Below, in pieces: positions 34,560 through 47,215 of a DNA stretch of 64,000 bases. A program made the translations under genes and the position numbers. The stretch's first letter is position 1; each line of letters starts with the position of its first letter. This DNA is from Luidia sarsii (Eukaryota > Echinodermata > Asteroidea > Paxillosida > Luidiidae), in the NCBI GenBank assembly GCA_949987565.1, contig OX465117.1:4526621-4590620 (forward strand). The letters run 5' to 3'. The notes below the pieces were generated by a model. It ran no database searches and was not told the origin of the DNA. It saw nothing but the letters and a program-made list of their open reading frames with translations.

Positions 34560-36300
34560 TTCGTGACAGGCCGTGGAACGGTTGTAGTTTGGGGTAATAC
34601 TCTAAATTCTTATAAGTCGCCTTGTGTCATTTATACAGTTTTGACGCATATGATTGCCTCCCATTTCTATTCAGGAATGATGAATCGAAACAAGATACGC
34701 CAAGTCACCCTCAAATCAACAATTTCCTTGGATGAGTCGTCATTGGTATTTGATAGTTCCCCTAGATTTATGTAATGGAATCGTCCAGCCATATATTTTT
34801 TATTCGCTTTCAACCAAACACAAGACATGGGCTAGCCTTTGTTGTCGGGTATTGTCATGGTAACGCGGCAGCGGGCCCTGGACTTGACTGGTAATAACTG
34901 TTGTTGATATTGTACACATCGCATTGCTTGTCTTGTGGAGCGCTAAGTTCAAAAGATTCATGATGAAAATGAAATCGCCGTGAGTGGCGGATGCATTTTG
35001 ATGAGAACCGGTAAAGGCTGGCAATTATACGCGCACCGCTCAAGGATAATTTGATCGACCAGTGTAGGCCTATTGTAGCCCAAGTGATGGAGTAAACAGT
35101 CAAGCGATTCTCATTTCATGATAAAATTCTCAGCAAGGTCTCTGCCTGCAGTAGCGTGCGGGAGTTATATTATATGCCACTGCCAAACCTTGTCGTGTCT
35201 GAGCTCACGGGCTGCGGCCAGAAATAACACACAGGTCTATGGGAAGCGGCTACGACCTCTACGGCTAGCCTCCAGCCAGTGGCCTCTGATATGACCTTTG
35301 GCCGTCTAGCAACGTGGTCGTGAGCATCGCCTTCACGAGCTGTGTGAGACCAAGGACCATGAACTCGTGAACAGCAGAAACAACCCTAGATTACTATCCT
35401 TCAAAACGAGGTACTAGCTATACCTATGTTCTACACGATGGGATGAGAAATGACACAAATGTAACAGTAATATTCCCCAGGATAACCAGTCTTAATATAG
35501 GCCATATAGGTTAATCAATACGGAATACTCGGCAAACCATGGGGTATGACATTGATCTTGTGGCTGACGGGGGCTAAACAGATCAACATGTACAATTCAA
35601 GTCTCCTTGCACATAGCGCATGGCCCTCGTATCCAATGCTATTTTTGATATTCTAAGTCACCCTCAATTCCAATTTTCCTTTGAATTGGTCTTCATTGGT
35701 ATTTGATAGCTCCCCTACTTCTGTGAAATTGAATTGTCCGTCATGAAAAACATTTCATTTTCTCTCGTTTTAATTTGCTCGCAACCAAAACAAAGACATG
35801 GGCCCTTGACTTGACTGGTAACGGCTGTTGATATTGTGCACAGCGCGTGGCTTGTCTTGTGGAGCGTCAAATTCCGACCGGCATCCAAGGCCTCGTGATG
35901 AAAACAATCGTCAGTAGTGGCGGATGCATTTTGATGAGAACCGGAAAAAGGCTGGCAATTATATGCGCACCGCTCAAGGACCTTGCCGTGTCCTAGCTTA
36001 CGGACAACGACCTGAAATAACACACATGTCTATGGGAAGTGACTACGACCTATCTCAACGGCTAGCCTCCAGCCAGTGACCTCTGATATGACCTTTAGCC
36101 GCCCTCCAATGTGGTTGTGAGCATCGCCTTCACGAGCTGTTTGAGACCAAGGACCATGAAGACAACTCGTGGACAACAGAAACATCCCCAGATTACCACA
36201 TATCAAAACGAGTGACTAGCTATACCTATGTCCAACACAGTGTGATGAGAAATGACACAGGTCTCATAGTAATATTCCCCATGATAACCAGTATCATCAT
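34560..36300. repeat. duplicated upstream segments of the discoidin units
   Basis: 34790-35060 and 35740-35990 share CTTGACTTGACTGGTAA, GTGGCGGATGCATTTTGATG and GCGCACCGCTCAAGGA words; related copies are at 38770-39060 (inverted) and 59230-59540. 35130-35560 and 35990-36290 share CCTCCAGCCAGTG and GAGCATCGCCTTCACGAGC, with further copies at 54100-54310 and 60540-60960. No gene is seen. Confidence 0.55.
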
Positions 36301-36779
36301 CAAGGCTAAGTATGATTCAAAATGAAGATTCAATTTATTTTTCGATACCAGACACAAATACAGAGATGAATTTCAAATTAGAAAAACAAAACAATCAATA
36401 ACAAAAATGTTGACGAAATATGCTGAGCAGACGATATTACTCGCTATATATTACACGGTAATGTCATATCTAAGCAACTGATGTGTATGACAAGTAGATA
36501 GCACAATCTCGGGTTGTTCCTAATAATTATGATCGGTTAGTATGATATTGATATTAGGCCTATAGTCCTATGCACAACAGTTGTAAACTATTTACTATTT
36601 GCTCTGTTTTTTTCAAACGTTCATGCTTCGGCAACTCCTATGATTTAATAAGATTCTGAACTTGATTTATATCGACTATTTTCCTTATATTTATTTGGCT
36701 AGCCCGATAGAAGGAAACTGTGTGAGCGAAGCGAAGGAAAATGAAATATTTCTTTATGATAGCAGATAGAATGCAGCTT
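36301..36779. other. AT-rich spacer, no gene seen
   Basis: Resembles the 3' flank of the discoidin genes (GTTACTCGCTATATATTAC..., TAAGCAACTGATG...AAGTAGATAGCACAATCTCG), so it is a fragment of a duplicated unit. Confidence 0.4.
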
Positions 36780-37300
36780 CAGTTTAGCGCCCTCTATTGT
36801 CCGTCGATAGATAGGTTATGGTCGTTTTCGAAATGAAGGCTTAGGTTCGGGCTGAGGCTACGGTCATATTCATCTTACTCGTTATAATATCTCAAGCATC
36901 TAAAACAAGCGTTTTTCCCAGTTTCATTGGCAATTCGTTGTACCTATAAAGCCAACAAAACCTTCAAATTTGGAAAGCACAACCTGGATGTTCAGGTTTT
37001 GTAAGACGTAAACGGCCATGCATAACCTATACATGGCCAATAGAGGGCGCCATACTGTGGCTTCTGCAGCGTGACGTCATTGGACTATGGCCGCTTTCAA
37101 AAAATGAAGGCTTAGGCTCGTGCTCAGGCTTCGTCTCCGTATAACAAATCCTGAAAATCCAGGTCGTGTTAAGTTTCCGATTTTCTTTCTAGATTTGTTG
37201 GCTTGATAGGTACAGGGTATTTTACAAGAAACTGCGGCCAAACGCTTGTTTTTAGATGCCAGTGATATAACGTGTAAGATAAATTTGGTAGGATAACTTT
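36780..37300. mobile_element. small foldback element
   Basis: TCTAAAACAAGCG (36898) pairs with CGCTTGTTTTTAGA (37243), and CCTGGATGTTCAGG with ATCCTGAAAATCCAGG; AGCGCCCTCTATTG (36785) faces TAGAGGGCGCC (37042). The AGGCTTAGGCTCG words also occur near 14045, 21001 and 43735. It looks like a MITE; ends are approximate. Confidence 0.45.
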
Positions 37301-37424
37301 GGTAGTATAAGAAATTCAGATCACATAATAACGTGAATATATCTTTTTCATTTCTCGCCATGTCGAGGTCATTCACTGTGAGATCTCGACAAGTCTGATT
37401 GCATCTGAGTTATGTACGTTTTCT

Positions 37425-37555
37425 CTTACTCATGCTATCTCACTGACGCTCTCCCCTCTCTACCTCTCCCTCTCCATCTAACCTTCTTCCCTCCCCTATC
37501 CATCTCCCTCCCTCTCTCCCCTCGCTCACTCTCCGCGCTTTTTCTCTGTCAGGGA
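37425..37555 (+). repeat. polypyrimidine tract
   Basis: A C/T-rich run of about 120 bp (CTCTCCCTCCCTCTC type), low complexity. Confidence 0.8.
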
Positions 37556-37859
37556 AACACACTGGTTCTTGTCTACATCTCGGGTAAGAGTGTCCCTACG
37601 GGAACATCGATACAGACCGATACAGATTGTAACCTGCCTGCGGTGCAAAAAGCAAGGTCACTTCGCATGTTCCCAAATCGTCACATAGTTGTAGTGAGTT
37701 GCCTATTATTAAGCCTCCCGTCCCAGTTCTTTATTTTATTGAATTACCAGAGACCAAGGTATAAGGCGCTTACCAAAGGCTTTCCTTATGATAACAAACA
37801 TCCATTCCAAATTTAGAACGGAAGGGTTATAAGGTTATACGCAGTTGCTGAGAGAAAGG

Positions 37860-38300
37860 TTGGAGTCCTTGGAAAGCCAATCTCAAAGAGAAGGCCGCGG
37901 GCGAGCGGGCGTCGGCGGGATCTGGACGGAGCGGGGACTCCGGGGAAACTCGACGGTGGACTGGAGGCGGCCCGGAGGTTACTCAGTGGCGAGCCCGGGC
38001 GGGAGATAAAACCGGAGTGGATGGTTCGAAGAAAGTCGCGGGATTTGAGGGCAAGGACGGGATGGAGACAGCGGAGGGGAATGGGTAATTAACACGGGAC
38101 CAGAATCAGAATGGGACCCACAGGCGCAGGTCTTGGTAGAAAGAACCGAGGGCAGCGAGTGGAGCGGGAAGACGAGTCGACACGCCGGGAGGGAGCGGAA
38201 CGGCCAGAGGGCTCGCGCACCGAGCGCTCCCTGCTCATCCTCCTCCACCTTAGTAGCCGTAGAGACGAGGGAGTAGAGTGTGCTGGTGAGCGGCAGTGAC
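37860..38300 (+). repeat. GC-rich tail of the composite repeat, without tRNA-like head
   Basis: Matches the GC-rich tail of copies B, C and D (GGGACCCACAGGCGCAGGTC, GAGGGCAGCGAGTGGAGCGG) but is preceded by unrelated sequence. The tail can therefore occur on its own. Confidence 0.6.
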
Positions 38301-38344
38301 GGCCCATAGGTTCCTGCTCACTGAACCGGATTATCTGGTTAACA

Positions 38345-38540
38345 TAATAATGGAACTTGTGTAGCGGGCTGAGCAGTCGCCACGCCCCCTAGCACCGGGT
38401 GGACGGCAGTCAATTCCAAGCGGCTCCCAAGGCGAAGGTGGGAGACCCGGGGACCGACCGGATGGCGGCCCGCGTGGGCATTCAGTCCGACTCGCTGGTG
38501 GGAGACGGGTAGAGGCCAGGACTTCCAGAGAAGATATTGA
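38345..38540 (-). repeat. GC-rich segment, inverted copy of 27540-27722
   Basis: Reverse complement of the segment at 27540-27722, ending near the same GACGTCAACTTTATCTTTTG border. Confidence 0.6.
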
Positions 38541-39295
38541 CGTCAACTTTATCTTTTGAAATCAAATAATGTACATGACTATGCGTGTCACACCTTCTAC
38601 CATAAAGACAGACGTGTCGCCAAATACTGCCAATTGACGTCTACCGGGAGTGATAATATAACGCATAATAATGCATAGTCTATCAAATGAACGTGTCTCG
38701 TTGTATCTCCCGTGCCTAACGACGTCACTTATAACCGTTTCAAACCATCCTCATTAAATTATCCTTGAGCAGTGCGTGTATAATTGCCAGCCTTTCCCGC
38801 GTTCTCGTCAAAATGCACCCGTCACTAATGGCAAATTATCCATCACGAGTCCTTGGACGCCGGTCGGAAATTAGCGCTCTACAAGACAAGCCACGCCCTG
38901 TGCAGGATACCAACAGCCGTTACCAGTCAAGTCCAGGGTCCGCTACTGCGTTACCATGCCAATACCCGACAACAAAATTGGAAAAAAAATGAAACATCTA
39001 TATCTTTGATGGCTGGACGGTTCCATTGCACAGAAGTAGGGGAGCTATAAAATACCAATAACGACTCATTTCAAGAAAGAAACTGATTTGAGGATGACTT
39101 GGCGTATCTTGTTTCGATGTATCATTTCTGAATAGTAATGGGAGGCAGCCATTTGCATGAACAATGGAAAAATAAAAAAAATGGTACAGCACGACTTTTA
39201 AGAATTTAGAGTATTACCCCGAGCAACAACCGTTCCACGGCCTGTCACGAACGCTGAGTAGACCTTGAGTCCTTAATTTATTTAATTAGGCTTCG
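38541..39295 (+). repeat. upstream segment of orphan copy G
   Basis: 38770-39060 and 39210-39295 match, inverted, the sequence upstream of copies C and E (for example AACCGTTCCACGGCCTGTCA). No gene. Confidence 0.55.
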
Positions 39296-39328
39296 GTGGC
39301 GCAATGCCACGCCCGCCGCGGTCCCTTC

Positions 39329-39335
39329 TATATAA
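39329..39335 (+). promoter_or_regulatory. TATA box of orphan copy G
   Basis: TATATAA in the conserved promoter block, here on the plus strand. Confidence 0.7.
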
Positions 39336-39461
39336 GCGCCAGCTCAAGGGAGAGGGCATCATTCCGTGGTCAGACTTGGTGGGAGCATCGGCGTTTGGCT
39401 TGGACGTTCCTTTCCCGCTCTCCTCCATGCTCAGCCTGCATGCAAAGTAACCGTCACTGCA

Positions 39462-39680
39462 ATGGCCGTATTTGTGGACACCTTTCTCCTTGTTGCCCCC
39501 TGGCTCTGTTTATCAGGGAAATGACAGGTAAGACGTGTTCTTTTTTGACTGATACAATTTTATTCCGGTACCTCCTATAGACGTTGTTCTTTTGTTGAAA
39601 TGCCTTGTCACAGTTGTTGATCACCTTCTTCGTTTTAGCAAAGGACAGAAAGAGGATCCCCTCCTTTGAGGAAACATCAA
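39462..39680 (+). pseudogene. orphan exon 1 of a discoidin gene (copy G), frameshifted
   Basis: ATG at 39462 opens MAVFVDTFLLVA as in copy E. Two extra C bases (39496-39500 region, GTTGCCCCCTGG for GTCGCCCTGG) shift the frame and give TGA at 39522-39524. The donor GTAAG remains at 39528. Intron 1 matches copy B as far as about 39680 and is then cut by the right arm of the inverted repeat. No further exons follow. It is a non-functional fragment that kept its promoter. Confidence 0.8.
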
Positions 39681-39690
39681 CAAGAATGAC

Positions 39691-40380
39691 ATCAACAAGA
39701 ATGACAACAAAAATCAAGAGAATTGACGTTGAATCATTTCGTTGACGGGGTTCTCGCAATTTAGATGGAATTGTTCCTTGAAACTTGTCTGGTGTAGAAG
39801 ATTGGTCAAAAGTGAAACGTATTCTTTCTTTGACGTATCCTGTATATCAAACCGAATAAACCTGGTTTCTTTGATAGGTTATATATTGAGGGCGCTATTC
39901 CGACTTAACGGTCATGCTTCCACCATCTAGTTTGGGTGTCATCCGTCACACACGCGCAAAAATAGTGCGCGTTATTATTCGATATTGGTCGCACTGTGAA
40001 TTGTGTTAATTTCGATTTGATAATAATATCGAAAATTGTTATTGACGGATTGAGCCTGAACGAAGAAAGATAGGAGTTGCCGGTTGCGAAACATTGATAT
40101 ATATTTTTTACCTAACTTGGGGCGGATTAATTCCAAAACAACTACATGTACTTGATGAAGAGTTGGCCTTGATTTATCTGGAAGATGTCAGCCGAGACGA
40201 TGGTGAGCAAAGAGCGGCAACTCGTGTGTAGCCGTCTAAGCCGATTTTCTTCTTCAAGGATTTTGGGAAGAATCTCCCTACTTCCACAGGCAAATAGCGC
40301 CATATTTTGAGCTGCAATATGTATACAATTACACGCAAATTCGAACATTGAACACCCGGGTGGACCTAAGCTTCACTCAT
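39691..40380 (-). repeat. dispersed repeat X, copy 7
   Basis: Partner of X copy 3; its tRNA-proximal part is missing because the arm ends at 39691. Confidence 0.55.
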
Positions 40381-40599
40381 TCTACAGTAGGCTATACATT
40401 TTTACAGCGCCTAAAACTGAAATCACAGTTAGCAAATTCAACCTGCGCTTTGACAGCAGAGTTACGCATGCGCATGACAATGACCTGACACACAGCGAAG
40501 AGAGCGCTGCGGTTTCTCCCATTGCGCAACATGTGAGCTAATTCGCGAGGGTGCAGCGTATGTTCTTTGATGCCAGGCACGCATTTTATGCACATAGTC

Positions 40600-41310
40600 T
40601 ATGGGAAAATATTTACATTTTCATAATAATTCGAAACGATAGTCGATCGGTTCCAATCTTAAGATTTTTGAGTGTGTTGCTAAGCATTGAGGAAGGCTAA
40701 GTAACTAACAGCCCACCAAGTTTCAAGGTCATTGGCCAATGGATAATAATACGTTTTTAAAATCTCGCATTTTGATGACGTCATGATTGCGTCACGTCAT
40801 TTTGGCCCCAAAATGTGTTTCTAAATCATATCCCTAATAGATATTAGTGAAAAATGGAAGAAAAAAAAAACATCGCTCCGTTAGCCAAATACCCTGATTT
40901 TAATGTGAACATCTGAAAAATCCATCACCTCATTAATATTCACGAGATGGTGTCACGATGAAATGATGGCAATTTGAGAATACACCATTTTCCAACTTAA
41001 ATATAGTGCAAAATTGAAACCTAGCAAAATTGCACTTTTGCTGATAATGGAGTTTGAAAAATTGCCAATTTAGTGCGCTGTCACGTTTCACATGATGACG
41101 TAATAATAGCGTCATTGTGCGCGGCACTAATAGACCTCAGGGACAATGTTTTGGCCAAGTTTGGTTAGGAACGGTCTTTTCATATTGCTCAACAACTTAT
41201 TAGAAAGCACACGTGCTTTGTCTATGGGATTTTTCCGACCAAGAAGACGGAAAAGCCAATCAGAACAAAAGATTATGCCTTTTCAGTTGAGACGGAAAAG
41301 CCAAGAAACT
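40600..41310. mobile_element. MITE, right arm
   Basis: Partner of 16270-16965 and relative of the insert in intron 4 of copy A; contains TGATGACGTCATGATTGCG and GACGGAAAAGCC ends. Confidence 0.5.
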
Positions 41311-42105
41311 AGTTTTGTCCAATAGCAACTAGGGGTGATGGACTAAATGTGCACCTAATACAAAGTCAGTCAATTTTAAGCGGGCCTCTAACATGGTCCA
41401 TCATATCTCCGGTTTGTTAATTTTGGACTTCAGAATATTTGCCTGTAATAGCATAATTCAACAAAAAACACCTATAGACTCCCTTTTATTTAAAAATGAC
41501 GATCAAAAATCACCATTTTAACAGCGCCCAGTGGCCAAATCGGAAAAAAAAGGATGAATGACGTCATAATGATATGCAATGACCCCCGTGACGTACAGCT
41601 TGGGAGTCCCCGACTTGTGTGCGTGTAGGCTAAAACATGCGGCCATAGTGAATACGCGCTGTAAAGTTTGTTCCAAGTCCCCTATATACATGTAGTTTGT
41701 TCGTATTTAGTTGTTACAGCGTGATAATAACTCTTTTCCCCGCTGAACACATTGCCACCGCTTTGCACGATGCCACAATCGTCTCTGGTTGGTGGTTGTA
41801 GTCGAAACACTTGCAAAAATCTGGGAGTATGCCTTCTGTCTTTTCAACCCGACGCGAGTGGGTTCGCTTCGTAAAGAATGCGCTCTGACTGAAAGGTTTC
41901 AATATAAAAGGCTTTTGAAAGGCTTCACTATGCCATGGTATTAGTCTGAGTAGCTTGGACCGTAATACAGAATGAATTAAATTCAATTCACCCCAAAAAC
42001 CAAACCTGAGTGCATGGCTATAAACAATTGTTCAAAAGCTCAATCATTAAAAAGAGGATTGTACCAATGATTATTCAACAGCCGATCATTCGCTGGCTGT
42101 TCGTG

Positions 42106-42297
42106 GGACTGGGATATAGCGTCCATCGGCCCTCGGCGCATCTGTTCGCTGCCAAGGGCTCAAACCGATATGGCTCAGCACCGCGGACATTTTCAGCCCT
42201 CTTCATTTTTTGAAATCACCGTCACTGCTTGTACTGGTACTGATGCTTGATGAAGAAGAAAATTCTTCTGAATGAAACCTGTATTCTTCCCAGAATC
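42106..42297 (+). other. insertion unique to the right arm
   Basis: The left arm reads continuously GCTGGCTGTTCGGAATCGCC (in reverse); the right arm breaks this after TTCG and resumes at CGGAATCGCC. The insert is not repeated elsewhere in the window. A 2-bp CG may be duplicated. Not identified. Confidence 0.6.
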
Positions 42298-42589
42298 TGT
42301 CGGAATCGCCGCCAAAAATTGCAGCAAGCCCGCGTCAAGGGTGCACCGACTACTTGCTAACGGAAAAATAAACTGTTCGGAAACAGCTATAAAATATAAA
42401 AGAAAAAAACAGATAAAATAAGCAGAACGTAAACAAGAGCTGTTTTTGGAAAAACCGAAAAAACTAAAAGAGAACAGGGGAAAAAACCAAAACGAAAACA
42501 AAAGCTTTTACGGAAGACCGAAAGAAAGTATGTTTTCCTTTTCTAATTTCGTAGTAAAAACCTATACACAAAAATCGAAAGCTTGGAAG

Positions 42590-43055
42590 AGAAAAAGTTA
42601 TGCGGTGTCAGACCAAGCTTTCAGATCTCCCAGGACCTCCGGGGTCGTCCCGTGTGCACGGATCTATTAGAGCTCTTACGGCCTCGGTACCGGTCCACCG
42701 CACGTCCTTCCCTGCCCTCATCCATATAGGCCCGTAGACCCTGCGCCATGTGAGGGAGGAAACACAGCGGCCCCTAGACCTTGGCCGCCGAGTCGACCAA
42801 AAGCATTGTGTTCCTGTACGAAGACGCGAACCTGGATTATGAGGACAGTCCCAGCATCACAGTGACCCATCGAGATGCGCCACATGCGACGTTGGTGTTT
42901 GCGTGAGTTTTTTAAATATCTTATACTGCACGATCGTGCTGAGAAAAAATAAGTGAAAAACAGCCCCGGAATCGAACCCCTAACCTACACGTTAGCAGTC
43001 GAGCGTCTTTCACACAAGGCCACGTGTGTTACGCAACAGTTAAGGACATCTTACA
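42590..43055 (-). repeat. tRNA-like composite repeat, second tail type (right arm, copy 2)
   Basis: Partner of 14735-15200; tRNA-like part about 43035-42960. Confidence 0.55.
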
Positions 43056-43060
43056 CCTCA

Positions 43061-43683
43061 ATAGACCCGTCTTCCATGACGTCACGGTTTTGTTTATCGG
43101 CCATCTTGGATTACACACATGAGCACGTCACCGCCGTTACTAAGTCAGCTGTTCATACAAACAACTCTACATGCACGGCGGCAACTTTTGAACTCGTCGT
43201 AGTTGTACTACTACTACTACTACTACTGCTACTTTTTACTAGTATTAATTACTAGTCGTGCCATGGAGGAATCTCTTTTTATTCCTCCGTGGTTGTATTA
43301 TGGATTGGAGGTACTTGTTCTGTTGAAAGATGATTAACTTTTGCACTGTCCTTGGCTGTGGAAGCAGGGGGATCGTGATGAGAAATCTTTTTATCGTTTA
43401 CCCCCTGTACTGACAAGAGAATGTGACGCAACTCGTACACTTTCGCTAAAAAGATGGACGAAATGGTTGTCGCGGGTTAATTGTGTACGGATCTATTCCA
43501 GCAATAAAGCCGACAATGTCGAGAGAACTGTAATAAGCCGACCGTGCAGCATTCGAATTCGCAATGATGACTAACGTCACATTAACCGAACACAAACGTG
43601 CGAGCGAAAGCGTATGTATGTACTCCAAGATGGCGGATCTCGTTGTTTTTAGTAGCGACGTGACGTCAGTAAGAAGGGTCTAT
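43061..43683 (+). mobile_element. 623-bp THAP-bearing DNA element, right arm
   Basis: Same ends, length and content as 14107-14729. Left end: ATAGACCCGTCTTCCATGAC with CRE-like and GCCATCTTGG motifs; right end: the inverse, CCAAGATGGCGG then TGACGTCA and GGGTCTAT. Confidence 0.6.
43330..43574 (+). pseudogene. broken THAP-type zinc finger (right arm)
   Basis: MINFCTVLGC from ATG 43330, then a one-base shift at the G run near 43370, then DRDEKSFYRLPPV and SLKRWTKWLSRV. The last histidine ligand is absent. Same lesion as in the left arm. Confidence 0.5.
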
Positions 43684-44849
43684 AGCGCTTGTTTTGTAGT
43701 AGATATCTGTGATACTATAGGCCTAAGCCTAAGCCCGAGCCTAAGCCTTTAATTAAGGACATTGCAGTCATTTAGCGGACAGTTTGCAGGTATTGTTTGT
43801 CTTAAATCAATTTGTTTTGGAAGTGCACATCGCAAATGGAATTTCACATTAATTGTTACATTGCCCCTTGATCAACGCCATCTGCTGAAGCACATAAAGT
43901 CAGGGTTCGTAGGATCACCTTGCCAACCCAAACTTTGACTTTCGTTTCCTTCTAAGTAAAGAAGAGTGGAATACAAGTCAAAAGCAATTGACATCACATC
44001 GCGGAGCGGTTTGTAATCCTGCTTACACAAGGAAGACTTTTCCTGCTTAGCAGATTTTCACGCTATAAGCGGCTCTATGAAATTGGGTTCTGATTCTTAG
44101 AAGACCGTACACAGACGGTCCTGGCAGTAATTGGAAATAATGACGTCGATCAGCAGGTGTCAAGTTACGTTGCTTTAAAGAAGCCATAAGTATACACTTT
44201 TTTGACAACTGTATTGCGCTTATGAATAACTGAGGGTTCTGAACTTTGATTAAGAAAGGAGAAGGGAATATAAATCGTATTATTTTTTTCATCTTCATTG
44301 TGTTGGAAAATAATAACCAAGAGTCCAAATAATGATGAGGTCATTATATTTCATAATAAATTGTTACTTTGAGCACAATTCACGTGACATGAATTTAAAG
44401 GTACCTGCTTGGAAAGAACTCGTTACTGTCACTTTATCAGCTGCCACGTAACATGGATGTTAAGTTGTGGTTTTCCCCTTGCGGTTTAGAACACGATTTT
44501 TGTCAACCATTGAATTTGCTGCTTCCCTCAATCTATATGATATCCGAATTTGTACCGTTTGATCAATGATCATCAGCTTCGGGTGGTCTTCAATAATAAT
44601 ATGTCAGTGTAATGCGTCACTTGACATTAAAGCTGTATTATTTTAACCGGGAAGAGTTATCGCATTGTACATATTGCTTCAGGTTGAAACTTTGCTTGAG
44701 TTTAGAATCGACAATATTAAAGGTAAAATTTAACTGACATGACATGATTTTCACGTCAAACCTCACTAACATTTTCACTTGAACAATTTTGTACATGCAT
44801 GACATTGTACTGCGCCATGCATAATAATTATGGCTTACGGAAATATTTT

Positions 44850-45400
44850 AGTGTGCTGCACCCTTTACTCGCGACGAAATCCAAAAGCCCGCCGCCAACG
44901 CCCATGCCCCGTAATTTTAATCGGGTTCGCTAACATGTATAAGATGTCCGTAACTGTTGCGTAACACAAGTGGCCTTGTGTGAAAGACGCTCGCCTGCCA
45001 ACGTGTAGGTTCGTGGTTCGATCCCAGGGGTATTTTTCACTTATTTTTTTTTCAGCACGATTGTGCGGTATAAGGTTTTTAAAAAACTCCCGCAAACACC
45101 AACGTCGCATGTGGCGCATCTAGATGGGTCGCTGTTACGCTGGGACTGTCCTCGTAATCCAGGTTCGCGTCTTCGTAAAGGAACACATGCGTTTGGTCGA
45201 CTCGGCGGCCAAGGTCTAGGGGCCGCTGTGTTTCCTCCCTCACATGGCGCGTGGGTCTACGGGCCTATATGGATGGGGACAGGGAAGGACGTGCGGTGGA
45301 CCGGTACCGAGGCCCTAAGAGCTCTTATAGATCCGTGCACACGGGACGACCCTGGAGGTCCCGGGGATCTGAAAGCTTGGTCTGACACCGCATAACTTTT
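44850..45400 (+). repeat. tRNA-like composite repeat, second tail type (right arm, copy 1)
   Basis: Partner of 12395-12945. tRNA-like part 44956-45030 (GTGGCCTTGTGTGAAAGACG, GTGGTTCGATCCCAGGGG), core about 45070-45180, tail to about 45400. Confidence 0.55.
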
Positions 45401-45469
45401 TTTCTCGCAAACTTTGATTTTTTAAGTGTTTCGTGCTTGTTTTTTCTATTCATTTTTAGCTGTTTGGTC

Positions 45470-45671
45470 TTCCGAAACAGCTTTTGTTTTCGTTCTTTTC
45501 TATACATTTTTTTCTCCCCTTTTTTGGCCATTTGTTTCGGTCTTCCGAAACGGCTCTTGTCTTCGTTCTGTTTTGTTTTCCTATTAATTTTTTTTCTTAG
45601 TTGTTTCGGTCTTTCAAAAACAGCTCTTGTTTTCGTTTTTTTGTAAATACCCTTTGTAAATACCTCGTTGT
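45470..45671 (-). other. block replaced relative to the left arm
   Basis: In the left arm the corresponding 12119-12323 is a piece of the THAP element; here it is T-rich units of about 70 bp. Flanks on both sides match the left arm. Confidence 0.6.
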
Positions 45672-46569
45672 TTCTAGTAGCGACGTAACGTCAGTAAGAA
45701 GGGTCTAACGGCGAACCGGACTAAAATGGAGGCGCATGGCCGATGGCGGCGGGCTTTTGGATTTCGTCGCGAGTAAAGGGTGCAGCACACTAAAATACTT
45801 TCATAAGTCAAACACTCAAAACTAGAAACGTGTTTGTGGACAAACACAAACTGTTTCGCAGTACATGAATTATTGCATACATGTAGAAAAGTTCCATTCA
45901 AAATTCCATTCCCTTTAGTATTTTCGATTCTAAAATCAATCAAAGTTTCAACCTTAAGCAACATGTACTTCAAACAATATAATCAGTTAAAATATCAGCT
46001 TTAATGTCACGTGACACATGATAATGTTACACTAAACAATTTGTTTGAAGACGACCCGAAGCTGATGATAAAATGGTACACAGTCTAATGTCAGTTACAT
46101 TGAGGGAAACAGTAAATTGTATGGTTGACAAAAACTTGTTCAAAACCTCCGGGGAAAACTGCAACTTTTATCTCACGTCACGTGACCGCTGATGAAGTGA
46201 CAGTAACGAGTTTTGTCCAATAGCAACTAGCGGCGATGGACTAAATGTGCACCTAAGACGAAATCAGTCAAGTGAACGAGTGCCACGGTATTTGACATTC
46301 AAATGTATGCACTAAAAATGTGATGAAAAGCGGGTACCTTTAAATTTAAAGTGATTTGCGCTAAAACTTACTAATGTTTATGAAATATTACTTCATATTT
46401 GAACTCTTGGGTATATTTCCAACAGATTGAAGACGAAACAAAATAAAATTTCTCTTCCCTTCTTGCCGTAATTCTTAGCCGAAGTTCAGAATCCTCAAGT
46501 CGACAGCGCGATAGAGTTGACAATAAACGTGTACAAATCCAATTGGGGTAAAAGCGCTTCTTAAATCAG

Positions 46570-47215
46570 GGGCCTTTGGAGTCTATTTAACTGATATAGA
46601 CTAATGTTAATCCGTGTTGGCAACTTGCTCACCGAATGTTGAGATTTGTTTTTTCTCTAATCAGGGGCATTTAAAGTCTATTTAACCGATATAGACTAGT
46701 CGTTGTTTTGGAATTAATCCGCTCCATGTTGGGTAAGGTTTTTATAGCCTATATCAATGTTTCGCAATCGCCAACTACTATCTTCCTTTTTTTCAGGATC
46801 AATTCTTGACTAATATTTTTTTATATTATTATCAAATCAAAATTACGACAAATCAATGAGCGACCCATGCATATCCACCAATAACGCGCACTATTTTGCG
46901 CGTGTGTGTGACGGATGACACCCAAACAACTTGGTGGAAGCATGACCGTTAAGTCAGAATAGCGCCCTCAATACATAGCATTTCGAATAAACCAGGTTGC
47001 TTCAGTTTGATATACAAGATATATCAATGAAAGAATACGTTTTACTTTTGAACAATCCTCTACACCAGTCAAGTTTCAAGGGATAATTTAATCTAAATTG
47101 CGAGACTTCCGTCAACGAAATGATTCAACGTCAATTCTCTTGATTTTTGTTGTCATTCTTGTTGATGTGTTTGAGGGGTGGTTGCTTGTTTCTTTTGGTT
47201 TTAGTGCGCTGCCCG
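46570..47215 (+). repeat. dispersed repeat X, copy 8
   Basis: Partner of X copy 2; CATGACCGTTAAGTCAGAAT block at about 46940. Confidence 0.55.

Larger units (their letters stand above)
44210..46530. mobile_element. long foldback element, right arm
   Basis: Partner of 11225-13595: 44210-44900 and 45720-46530 are imperfect inverted repeats around a tRNA-like composite. Confidence 0.5.
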
